DNA of 64,000 nt from the NCBI GenBank assembly GCA_018340805.1, contig JACMZG010001911.1, positions 38,352,798 through 38,416,797 on the forward strand, written 5' to 3'. A program made the translations under genes and the position numbers. This stretch comes from Microvelia longipes. Lineage: Eukaryota > Arthropoda > Insecta > Hemiptera > Veliidae. Below the pieces are notes generated by a model. The model ran no database searches, had not been told where the DNA came from, and saw only the letters and a list, made by a program, of their open reading frames with translations. Every line of letters starts with the position of its first letter. Positions within the stretch are counted from its first letter, which is position 1. This document shows, piece after piece, positions 43,162 through 55,600 of the stretch.

Positions 43162-43382
43162 AACAATAAAAACATATTCTTTTATTAAAGCACAGTATAA
43201 TACAATAAAAACGAATTCTGATATTAAAGCATAGTATAAAACAATAAAAACACATTCTGATATTAAAGCACAGTATAAAACCATAAAAAATACATTCTGA
43301 TATTAAAGCATAGTAAAAATCAACACAAACACATTCTGATGTTAAAGCATAGTATAAAATTATAAAAAACTCATTCTGATAA
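43162..43382. repeat. 39-40-bp minisatellite
   Basis: Five to six units, each containing ATTCTGATATTAAAGCA and a TAGTATAAAA tract, spaced 39 or 40 bp apart. A 39-bp period is 13 codons, which explains the long repetitive open frame on the minus strand; that frame is not a gene. Confidence 0.9.
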
Positions 43383-46300
43383 TATTTAAACAAGTTATTT
43401 AACACTTAAAACAGTATAATTAATGTATGAAAAGCATCAAACGTTTTCAATATAATATCACCAGTGATAGTTATAAAGTTATAAATGGTAAGTGGTGACG
43501 GAGATGAAACATTATCTGAATCTTATTCAAACTAGGAGCTAATTGGAAGTTTTTATGAAGTTCTTATTAAAAATATGTATGTTATCTTCATTCCTGAAGT
43601 TGAGTTACTTACTGGTACTCAAATTTGAAGTTAAATTTAGTGAATATAATGTGTAGCATAAATTTATAGAATTTACTTGTAGATGCATTTATTAATAATT
43701 GTTGCCAAAGAATTTTTATTACCATTCGAAAAATCGGAAGTGTGTATGGGGGTTTATTTTAATGAACACCATACGCATTATGAGTAAATATTTTATTCAT
43801 TAAGTCAATCAGAAAAACAAGTCCAATTTAATTATAAAAGATTGGAAAGAGGACCTTGAATTGGAAGGACTTTCCAAATGAATAAAGAAAGATCATTTGT
43901 ATATTTATTTTTTATTAGTTGTTTAAAATAAGCACAATTTTAATCAAGTTGTTTTATTTACTTAGTTTTTAATTTTTGTAAGAAATAATATATTTGAAAT
44001 GTGATAGGTTTGTTAATTGCTTAGCCTCTTCTAATGCATGTTAACTGAATGTCTTAAATTTTATTTTATAAATATCTTTTGGTGCCTTATTAAGTACAAT
44101 ACACCTTTTACCTTTGTACAATTATTAGAATTTACTAATTCGTTTGTGTTGATATTCCTTTTAGAATAGAAACATAAAATTGCAAAAAATATCGTTTTTT
44201 AACAATTTAAAGTTTACAATTTTTAAATTAACTCTAAGTTCATTGGTAATCTTCTAAAGTCTGTTATATTGTTTGATTTACATTTATAAATAATGTGAAG
44301 TACCAAAGTGTAATTCAATATAAAGAAATGTGAATTAAATTAAATATGATGTATTCAAAACTTATTAGATTATAAGATATTAAATAAAGATAATTGTTGT
44401 TAAAATTTATAAGTGTCTTTTATTACATCAGTTTTATGACAATGATAATTCCTAACTTAGGGGTTGAACGATTTAATCTATTTAATATTTTAATTATATT
44501 TTGCAGTGAAGCATAAAATTAAATGTTGTGCAAACATTTTTAATCATGCAGTTTTTGTATGTTACTACCTATTTATTTGTTTTTATGGTTACCTTTATCT
44601 GTCTTACGATTTTAACCTCACTATATATTTTATATACCATTTAAGTATAATTAATATTTCTATGATTAAATAATAACAAATATTTGTAAGAAAATATATT
44701 TATTATATTACATTTTTATTAATGTTAACTAATGTTTTTGTTTGTTTCATTTACTTGCCATCACTGGAACTTAAGAACAAAAATGGACTACAAATGTTAT
44801 AGTAAGCATTTATTGGCTGATTTTTAATGCTTTATCATAGCAAATCATTTTCACCTATTGATAAGAGTGTATAACACCTGTTGTTTTGCCGCTGAAGAAC
44901 AAAAGATTTTTTGTATCTACTCTTGTGGCTGAGAAAGTACTTGGCTAGCTAATAAAAGTTTTAATTAATATTTAAAATGGAACTACTCATACAGTTATTC
45001 AGTAGGAAGCTGAAGTAAACTGTTTGGTTATGTCTTTTTACTTGCTTGGAGATTTTCTCCCTACTATTTATGTGACTTTTGCTAAAATTATATAATTTTA
45101 TTTTGATTTTAAAGTGTACCATAATTAGGACATAGGTTAAAGTTTTTAATTAAATAAAAAGCTTTTAAATCAAATGCCTTTACAAATACTCTACTAGCTT
45201 TTCGGACACTGTATGATATCAGCTGAATGGCTTTTGATTTGAAATCAATAGCAGTGTATTTAATTGTGCTGGTTGCTAGAAATAAGTATTGGGGGAGTTT
45301 TTATTCTTCTTTATTCCATTTAGCTTTAACTGTAATTTAATCCATTTTCTTATAATAATCCTAACAAATGATTTTTTTATTTGAATTAAATAATTAAGTT
45401 TGATTGAATGATTCTAATATATCACTTTTATTTACAGAAATATTATGATTAATATATTTATTTGGTCATATTTTTTTAATAAAATGAAATTTGAAGTGGT
45501 TTTGATAACGGAACGAGAGATAAAAGTATGACATGAAAGCCTTTCTCAATCCAAACCCATAAGTTCACTAATTTTTAATTTAATTTTATAAAATAACATA
45601 TTATTTAAGTGTTTTAAGTATGAAGTTTACTTTTGAAAGTACAATAGTATTTGAAACAGTGTGCTCCAGTATTGTTACAAGATAGTTTTAAAAAAAGAAA
45701 GGTAATAAAGTTTTTGGGGATAAAACGTTACCTGTCTTACATTATTAACTTTAGTGAAAAGGTAAGAACTATAAATAACATATTATTATATTTTATGTGG
45801 TTTGAGATGTTTTAGCCTTTTCATAAGTAATAAGAAGCAATGCTATTTATCAATGATGACATATTTATATTGCATATATATTGGGCATTTATTTTTTGCC
45901 TTCTCTGAAATTATGCCTGTCTAACATTCAAAGAAATTAAATATGAGATGCAATTTTTTTTATCATCTATCAAAATTAATACATTTTTTGCAAGATTTAT
46001 TGCAATGAAAATATATTTCATTGCCTGAAAAATGGGAATAATTTAGTTTGGAATAATTAATAGGATAATAATTTTAAATTATTATATTTAGTTTGGAGGA
46101 TTAGGTCCAAAAGAATAAAAAAAGCTAATTCTGGCTATATAGACTAAATTAGTATGTTGATTAATTAATTTGAACCTTTTCCTCCTTAATATAATAATAA
46201 TAATACTTCATAGGTATTTTGCATTCATGCTTTACTTTTGTTAAAAAAAGAAAAATAGTGACATGCTGATTTAAAAAACAACTATTTAACTAATTATAAA

Positions 46301-46601
46301 TGTTAGTTCTTGTTCTCTCTTCATCACATTATAGAAAAGTGTACTTTTTAGGTATAAGGTAATGTTTAATGATGTCGCAGCTCGATGATTTCAATTTTTT
46401 GAATGCTTTACAAGTTCCTTTTTATGATGTTTGCATTTTTATAAGGATTGACTATTTTTAATTATTGAATTTTTTGTCATCAAAAGGAAACTTAATCCTT
46501 GTCCAGAAATACTAAATGTAATAATTTTCACTTTTGCTATTTTAAACTCTCAACATTTTAACAAGAAACAACATATTTATTAGTTATTATGCTTGTAGAT
46601 C

Positions 46602-49600
46602 ATGGCAGAGAAAAGAGAACTGATTGATGTTATATTATCAAGGCAGGGTTACATGGATAGATATGGTTTTACTGGTATAGTAAACATAGAGTCAGTCCCT
46701 GCCTCAGATGAAAGCCAACATTTTGGCAGTTTAATGGAAAGACTTTGTATTACATTTACAACTCAAAATGATGAATTAGTGATTCATTCATTTATCATGA
46801 AATCTAAAGCACCATCAGGTTGCGACCTGGATATGGCTGAAATGATTAGAGCTTTCCCTGTAGAACATAAGGTAAGAGTCTTGATTTTTATATTCTCTCG
46901 GCTACATTTACCATAAATATGGTGAATACAAGCTATTTAGATTTAATTTCATCTCATTGTTGAGGACTCAGGAACCTGCTGCCTGGAAGGCTTATGGAGC
47001 TTGGCAATCCTCTAAAACTCATATATAGAGACAAATTATATTTTTGTTTCCCTCGCTCCACTTGAACTATGTCTGTAAATATTAATGCGTCACCATGGCA
47101 CTAACAAACAAATTGGGCCAATTTGTTCATTAACAAAGTAAGTAATATATGGCCTGGATTATACCAATTTAGGTCTGACTAGAAAAATATAAAAATAAGT
47201 AGCTAGAGACCTGCAAAGCAGAATTAATATTCATATAGTGGATACTAATGATTATTCATTAAGTTTACGAGTTTTACTCTTCATGACAGCCCCCGACTGG
47301 CCCATTGCGCCTTCAGTAAAGAGGGAAAAGAAATAAGTGCAAGAGTAAATAATGAGTATTTTTTTGCATTACATTATCATTTTAAGGCCTTGCACTCTCA
47401 ATAAAAAGGGAAGTATGCCCTCGAGCTTAATCTATTCAACCCCTTGTGCCATTGCACTGTTGTAAGAAGTGCGCTTTTAATATTCTCTTAATCTTGTCGT
47501 TTTTAAGATTAAAAGAATATTATAATTAATTACTCTAAGAGACGAAATTCAAACCTTTCACATTTACCTACCCAAGGAGGAGAAACCCTACGGAGTAGTT
47601 TTTCGTCATCTTCACTCAAGTACGCCAGTGGACTGCATCAAAAACGAACTCAAAAGTCTGGGCTTTCAAGTTCGGTTCGTAACAAATGGCAAAAAAGGCA
47701 AAGCATCCCCTGCTCTATTCTTTGTTGACTTAGAGCCTAACAAGAATAATGAAGACATCTTCAATCTTTTTACAATTTATCATTGTAGAATAAAAGTTGA
47801 GGAACCATATAAACGCATATGTACTCGACCTTACAAAGCGTTATTGCAACCTAGCCTCTTGTTGAGTGAAATTCGCAGAATCGAACTTAACAAATGAGTG
47901 CTTTAAAACACCAGAACAAGGACCAACATGTTTTGGTCCTTGTTCTGGAACATGTTTGGTCCTACCAGCAAAAGGGATGCATTGTTCACAAGTAACTCCT
48001 AATCAAGTTGTGTTAACAAGGAAAGATGCCACTTGTTACGCCTCGAGCTCAACAATAAGATCTCTATCTCAACCTCAACTTTAATGGATAACACCACAAA
48101 CTCAACTATCAACACAACAATCTCTACTGCAAAACGCCGCATATATCATATGAAAATGAAAAAACCAGCACCTAACATAATAACACAACATAATATTTTC
48201 ATAAGATAAGCAAGACTCTCTGCTAGCCACCCAGTTAACCATGAATAACAAACCAAATATTAGCTATGCCACTGTTACCTCCGGACCTCCTCCAAGAATT
48301 CCTCTCTTACCTTCATATATTTCTCCTGCTAAGGCTAACATAAATAAAATTAGCTATTGCCATTAGCAATTCCTTCATAATCTCTGACTTACCCTTGAAC
48401 CTCTCTTCACTGCTCTTTCAACGCTTACTACATTTCTTAGTTCGCTTCTTCCTGCCCGGTTAGAGCCATGACCCCTTCAACCCACCGGTTTCTAACTATT
48501 CTACTTTGGAACGCCAATGGTGTTACACAACATTTCCTGTATGTAAATACAAAACAGATCATCCGATAACACTGCACACGGCGGCAATGCTATCCTGATA
48601 CGGAACTCCATATCTTATTATATCATTCCTTTAACACGATCTAATGCAATTCAGTATACATCGATCTCCTTAAACTCATCGCCTTTCAACTACACTCTAT
48701 CTTCTATATACTACCCTCCTAGTCAACGTATCATCAGGCAAGACTCACTCTTTCATTGTTTCAATCCCTTGGTCCTAACTTTATTGCAGAGGGGGATTTT
48801 AACGCAAAGCACCCTCAATTAGGCCGTCAAGTAAGTAATCCTCGTGGTGTCAGCCTCCTTTACACCTCATCCTCTACTAATTTCCAAATATACTCCCCTC
48901 CTATTGACTTTATCTATTATTCATTTGACCTCAAATTAGCTCCCCGATCTCTTAGACTTCTTCACCACCTCTCCAATAACCCAACTTCACCCATCAGCTA
49001 CAGTCCCTAATGATCTACCCTCCGATCACTACCCTGTAAACCTGACTTTTTATTGACTTTTGATAGACTTTAGACTCCACCTTCATTACTTCCGAAAGCA
49101 AGACTAATTGACGGACGCTTTAACTGGGACTGTTTTCAGTCACAACAATAAAAAAAGATTGACCTAACTATACCCTTAAAACCAGCAACAGACATAGACG
49201 AAGAAGCACAGTGCTTTACAGAAGCCATTCAGACATCAATTTGGAACTCGACCATAAAACTTAATATCAGCGTAAACAAACTCACCTCCTTACCAACCGA
49301 TAAGTAAGCTAATAACGGACAATCGAATAGCTAGAACAAAATGGCAACGTACTCGATACCCTTCTGACAAACGCCACTTAAACAACATCAGTAGAATACA
49401 AACAGATTCCATCAGACAGTACAATGAAAAAAGTTTGAAAACTTTACTTAAACACTAAAGGCCCGTCTACAATCTTAAGTTAAGTTAGGAAGAATTGAAG
49501 AAGTGAAGAATTTTTCAAAATCTCTTTTTCTTCTTAAATAATTCTTTTTCCCGCTCTTTTGACTTAAAAAACCATAAGAATGGTTTTTTATAAGTTACTT

Positions 49601-52600
49601 AAAGAAGAATGTACTACGTTATCTGTTTTTGAATGATTACAATATTTTGTAAACGATGTGATGTTTGTTTTGATTGTTGTTGTTTGAATATGTGATTATT
49701 GAATATGTGATTGTTTTGTTTGTTTGAATATTTTTTTATATAATATATATTTTTCTTTTTATTTTGAATTATATAGTTTTGAAATGGATGAGGTTCCTAC
49801 GTCTGTGACAAGAGATAAGGAAAATAATGCTCCCAACAATTACCTCATCCATTTTGATTTTATTTATTAATTAAAATAAATAAAACACGGTCGATTTTAG
49901 AAGTAAATTAAAAAAATATTTGCAAAAAGTCTTTAAAAAATGAAGGAAAGATCATTGAAAAAGCAATGGTTATTTAAATTGTATTAAAATTGTTATTGAG
50001 CTCTGCTCGTGTTACCATAAATAAATAAATAAAATGTGTTGACGGTAGAAAGAAAAGTAGTTTATTAGTAGTTTATGTTTATTTAAATTGTATTTAAATT
50101 GTAATTGAGCTCTGCTCGTTGTTACAATAAGTAAATAAATAAAATGTGTGTAGACGGTAGGGAGAAAAGTAGTCTAAATACAGCTATATGTGTAATTGTA
50201 ACTTTAAAACTTGACTTAACAACTCACAGGTTGTAGACGTGTTTACGGATCTCTTAAGTCTAAAGAGCGGGAATTTCAAAATAGTTTGTTCTAAGTGAAA
50301 AATTCTTCACTTCTTCGATTCTTCCTGAGGAATTCTTCACTTCTTCGATTCTTCCTAACTTAACTTAAGATTGTAGACGGGCCTTAACTGACAAAGATCG
50401 CTTCTTATGAACTGCTACTCGACGCCTTTTATCCCAAAAGTTCATCTCCTCTCCCCTAAAAAACCTACTTGGCGAAGTAGGTTACTGATACTTTGGTACT
50501 TGGACAAAGTCTGAAACTGATAAGGCTGAAGTATTTGTCCAGAATCTTCAGCAGTCTTTTCTCTCCTCATACTGACATCCTTGACTAAAAACACGTCTTT
50601 AAAATCAATGAAGATCTCCTTTCACCATTCCAATTATCTTCCCCTACCGAAAGTATTTAACTCCTTCGATATAATATACACCATAAAAACCTTAAACCTT
50701 GATAATCTCCTGGATACGATATTATTACCTCAAAAATATGAAACATCTCCCAAACAAGGAATCCTTTTCTTAACTTATATTTGTACTTCACTCCTCAGAA
50801 CAACCCACTTTCCCATCCAATAGAAATTAGCTAATATCATAATGCTTCCAATGTCTTCGAAACCGGCACACCTTCCCTCATCCTACCGGCCATCATGTGT
50901 AAAGTCCTTGAAATAAACTTTACGCCGACTTTTTCCTATACTCAATAAATACCTTCCGAACCGCCAACGTAGATTTGATCCTATCACTCAATTCAATAAT
51001 GCCACCGACTTGTCGATGTCATTGCCTCTTCCCTTAAGATAAAGAAGTAATGCACAGTGGTCTTTCTAGATGAGGCCCAGGCTTTTGACGGATTTGGTAC
51101 GCTGGCTTATTTTTGAAACTCAAGGGCACCCTTTCTTTCACCTACCTCCTTATCCTGAAGTCCTTTCTTTCAGACCGATATTTTTGTGTCAGTTTAGGAT
51201 CATCCTTCCTTCAATTTACAGTGTTAATGCAGGCGTCTCCCAAGGCAGTATTTTAGAACCAATCCTATGCTCCTTCTACACATTGTCCCTGAACATACAT
51301 CCATAGACCTAGGAACCATTGCTGACGATAAAGCCATTCTTTCTGTCCATCAAGATCATATAACAGCCTCTGACTGCACTCAAAAGTACCTTTACCGTCT
51401 AAAACCTTAGCTGAGAAAATTGAGGATTAAAATGAACGAACAGAAAAGTGTTCATATTACTTTTGCTCTTCACATTAACACTTGTCCTCTAATCACCGTC
51501 AATTAAAGTCCCATTTCTTATTTTTCCTTCGTTCGACACCTAGCTCTTAACCATCGTCAGACAAAAAAACTGGCAACTACTCACGAAAATAAACGTACTG
51601 TCGTTTCAAGCCGATACACGTTTCCTAAAATAATCTTACATGTTATATTTCATGTTTAAGTATAGTAAAACTCCCGCCAGAGTGCAATCACTGAAGTGTT
51701 TCTGTAATAAGCCTTTCTAAGCCACTACAACTGCATCAGCTCTAATACTTGTTACAATAATTGTTGTTGTGTTACTCAATAAAAAATGTTATAAAAAAAC
51801 TCCCGAGGTCAATTTCTATGAAAAATATAAACTTTTTTTGCATAAAAAGTTTGGTTGTAGTAATCCGTTTCTGATGATTAAACAAATTTTGTATCATTTT
51901 TGTATTGTTTTAATCAGCGGGGAACCTCTTATTTAAATAAAATATTCCAAAATTTTCAAATATAAAGTTTCTCACTCTCGATAGGAAGGTTATGATTTTT
52001 CTTTGTGATTTGAGGTAAATTTTCATAAGAATTTGGTTAGAAGCAGTAACTGTACAAAACTAGTCACGTTGTTCGTGCTCTTGGATTATTACTATTGAAT
52101 TATTTGTATCTTATGCAGATTCAGCTAAAGTAGTTGTAATATCTACTAATTTAAAATTTCAGGGTTTATTATTTAATTTTAAAATCTTCTATGACAGTTT
52201 GCTACAACATGAGATATTTTCAGGCTATATTAGCAATTTGCAAATTGTAGTCTCGCTTCTTATAAAGGAAAACATCTACAGACATAAATACGACAATTGT
52301 TACAGATATACCACGACGCTTTGGAGAAAATGAATGTAATTTTATTAAAAGAGGACATTGATGAAATTCCTTGGCCTAAATATTTTGGATGTGAAGAGAA
52401 TAATATGCTCCTGCAAGATCTGAAAGTAGGTGCTAAATATTTAAATCAAGATAAATTACTTGTACTTTTCACTGTATTTATTTATTAATTTGTATTTGTT
52501 ACTGTACTTTTCACTAAAGTAATACTCTCCATATTACATATATGGAGGATAAATTGTTGAAATTTTATTTCAGGCTTTAGGATACAGAATGGTTGAAAAG

Positions 52601-55600
52601 AAAGGTGTTATGGATATAGATCATTCGAAACTAGCTGTAGAAGGTTTAGCTAAATTCCACGCTTTATCCATGATAATTGTCGAGAGAGGTCTATTTGATA
52701 AAGACTTTTTAAGTCCCAGTGTTTATGCACAGAACATACCATTTATGGTGGATATGCATAACAGTGCATTTAACGGTTTAGCCTTGTCAATGGAAAATTC
52801 ATGGGGTGAACAATGGTAAGAAACTTATAATCATGTTTCTCAACAACTAAAAACTGAATGTATGTTGTACCATCTTGTACTCATTAGATATTTTTTGTTA
52901 GTTATGTAGTGGCTATTTTCGTTTCTGTAATAATTTTTTGGATTAATGTAGTCAATCACATAATACAATTTTGCACCACTCTAGAATTTTCTGACAGGTG
53001 CAAGCATCAACTTCAAACATTAATTGCCTATATTTAAAAACTAAAATCTGGTACGGGGTAACTCGGAACTTTTCAACTCGCTTCGCTCGTACTCAGAATA
53101 CAAAAATCACCAAATGTGTTGCAGTACGTCTTCGGACTCCTTCGTGTGTCCTTAGAGACAGTGAAAACATTATTTTTTCCTTAACAGTCACCCATTCAGA
53201 CAGTGGTCTCCTTCATTGCACCTCAACTTGTGATTCTTGTTGGATCTTTTATGATCCAACAAAAACTGGAGATATGATTGCCGTAATAAAACGAAGGTTG
53301 GTACACGCATTTCTAACATAATGGTAATGGTAATACGCTTGTACCAATTTCCAACTCAATTAGATTATTTTCCGATTTTTACTTTAAAAAAAAAAAATAT
53401 ACAAGTCATTCGATAAAAACTAAACTAATGCTAATAATGAGATAAGACTTGGCGAATATGTTGGTCTTATATATGACTACATGTGTGCTAATTCTCAAAC
53501 TGAGCGATAAAGTCTTCCGGGTTTTATGAATGATAGAATTTTTAACTGAGTCATTATTGAGGCTTAGTGACGTCATAAAACTATTTTCCCGGATAGCAAC
53601 AACTATACCTAAAGATTGATTTTTATACTAAGTTTCAACCCTTTAGCATAAATACACTGGGAGATACGATGATACGCGCACATCCACACACATACAGTTA
53701 GTCAACTCAGTAAAACCACGCAGAAGGTTTAAAAACACCTGAGACGGATAATTCAGGTGGAATCCCGAGTTCGGATGTTTTGGAAACACAATACTTGTGC
53801 TATTTGGTATAAATGGTACAGCATAAATGAGGAAAAGTAAAAATAAATTATAACAATAAATAAAGTAACAATTTATTTGTAGATTTCAAAATTTCATACT
53901 CTTGAAATTTCTAGTTGAATTATTACTTTTCTTATAAAATCATTGAATACTTAAATAAAATAATTTTTATTGACATGATTTTATTCTGATTTATATTCTA
54001 ACTTTTTTCCTAGGAAAAAAGAAGCTAAAAGGGTTCGAGAAGCATCAAAACATGTAGGCGACAAGCTAAAAAAATTGTGGTACGATACGCGAGGCCAGTA
54101 TGACGTTATAAATCATGGTGATTGTTGGACTAACAATATGATGTTTAAGTACAGCGAAGTTACTCGGAAACCGATGAATATCAAGTAAGTAGATGATAAA
54201 GTAAAGAGTATGTTTATTTATTAGCATACCTTGTTGTAATTAGTTGACAACGTGAGAAAATATTGTTCAGAAACAATACTTCCAAAATGAAGATCCTCAA
54301 TGTGCTCCCCCTCAACGTGCTACCTTCTTTTATGAAACGGAGGTTATAGTAATTAGATCGATTAGTTATAGGAGTGATAGTAATTAGGAGGAGGTGATAG
54401 ACCACCAAGCAAGTAGGCTGCGTTGTTGGGCCCTTTTTACTGACTCCCTTAGATAGAAGATAGTGTTCTATAACTTATGAGTCCTAGTGCAGGTATATTA
54501 CGTCTAATCCACGGAAGAGCCGTGACTTTACTACTCTAAGCTTCAACTAGGAACAACACGTGCCTCACTGCCAGACCAGGCTCTCCTACTCTCGAAACCA
54601 TAAGGCAGAAACATATATATTTAATTTAAACTACTATTGAGGGTCCTAAATGTTGCCTCAATCCAGGTTTATTTAGGGTTATGGATCTTTTGCGAGTACC
54701 TGGCATCGCACAAGCTCGGAACCACCGGCTTAACGTCTCTTTTGAAGCACGGCACGTGAAAATAAAATCCTAGAGGCCCCGACCGGGATTGAACCCGGAC
54801 TGTCAGGGTGGCAGGCGCACGTGCTAATCATTACACCACTGGGAACCCAAATTGTTCGGTTATCTCATATTAACTTATAAATGTAATGTAAACACCTTTA
54901 CTCTAGAATCCAAGCGGCCATATTGTCGCGTTGCAGCTTCACTTTGGAAAGCGTTAAAACCAATGAGGTTGGTCCTAAATGATATCGGAGAACATGTTTC
55001 AACATCTAGGAGTAACCTTATTGGCTCTTTCGCATTATTTTCCCACGCTGGCAACTGAATGTAACCGCGTGTATTACCATTATAAGTATGCGTAAGGTAT
55101 ATTTTTATTGATTGAGCTTTATCGTGCCCTGTTTGTCGTTGTTACGGTGCTTTCACAATGCTCAGTCTTTTTACCATGGTTGACTGGATACAATAAACGA
55201 CTTATACTTACGATGGAGCATTATTATGATTAGCTGTCATAAGCATTAGTTTTCCTTCTATAAATCTCACTCGAAGTGTGTCTGAAGTGAGAGTAGAATG
55301 AAAGCAGTTCTGCTATAAATTCTTAAATGATGGACTTTTTCTAACATCTAATAACATGGTATCATTGTCTCGCTTGGCCTGTTGACACGAACCAGGGTTA
55401 AGTGTATAATTACTATTATAGTATCTAACTTTTCTCTTTTAACATTATTATTTTACTGAAACCTATTCTCAGTTTTAAAACGATTTTTTCTGTATAACTA
55501 TTTTAATAACCTTGTCCATGTGTTTCATGCTCAGTGATCAAGAATCGCAATATTTCATTAGAACTTTCGGAGTTGAAATATTACTCTAATAGTAAGTAGT

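Larger units (their letters stand above)
41565..46597. other. 3' UTR and intergenic region
   Basis: No coding exon was recognised on either strand. It contains the 3' UTR of the plus-strand PXMP2-like gene, a foldback element (42296-42538), a perfect hairpin (42843-42882) and a minisatellite (43162-43382). The 5' untranslated exon of the next gene should lie near its right end or further left but could not be placed. Confidence 0.6.
47540..51805 (+). mobile_element. decayed Jockey-clade non-LTR retrotransposon (LINE)
   Basis: Remnants appear in the correct order: a gag-like PRE_C2HC domain, an AP-endonuclease start and core, reverse-transcriptase segments, and a 3' end with an AATAAAAAATGTTAT-like tail at about 51778. 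All frames are broken by stops and frameshifts and no intact ORF remains. It is interrupted at 49459-50384 by a DNA-type element. It sits in sense orientation in intron 1 of the plus-strand EcKL gene. The 5' boundary is uncertain. Confidence 0.88.

Noticed and set aside
43133..43405. 90-codon minus-strand open frame with repeated Cys/Phe/Tyr motifs
   Set aside because: It is the translation of a 39-bp minisatellite (13 codons per unit). The frame stays open because the period is divisible by three; there is no splice or start context.
47540..51805. Possible active LINE or virus-like element
   Set aside because: Stops and frameshifts throughout ORF1 and ORF2, altered RT catalytic context, and a nested 926-bp insertion show it is long dead. 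There is no envelope or LTR.
52998..53321. 107-codon plus-strand open frame
   Set aside because: It lies in the left part of dispersed repeat copy C within an EcKL intron; no homology to known proteins, and the EcKL exons join in phase without it.
54770..54848. Possible functional tRNA gene on the minus strand
   Set aside because: A and B boxes are present but the acceptor-stem halves do not pair and the anticodon stem is poor; the homology continues into a long SINE-like body.
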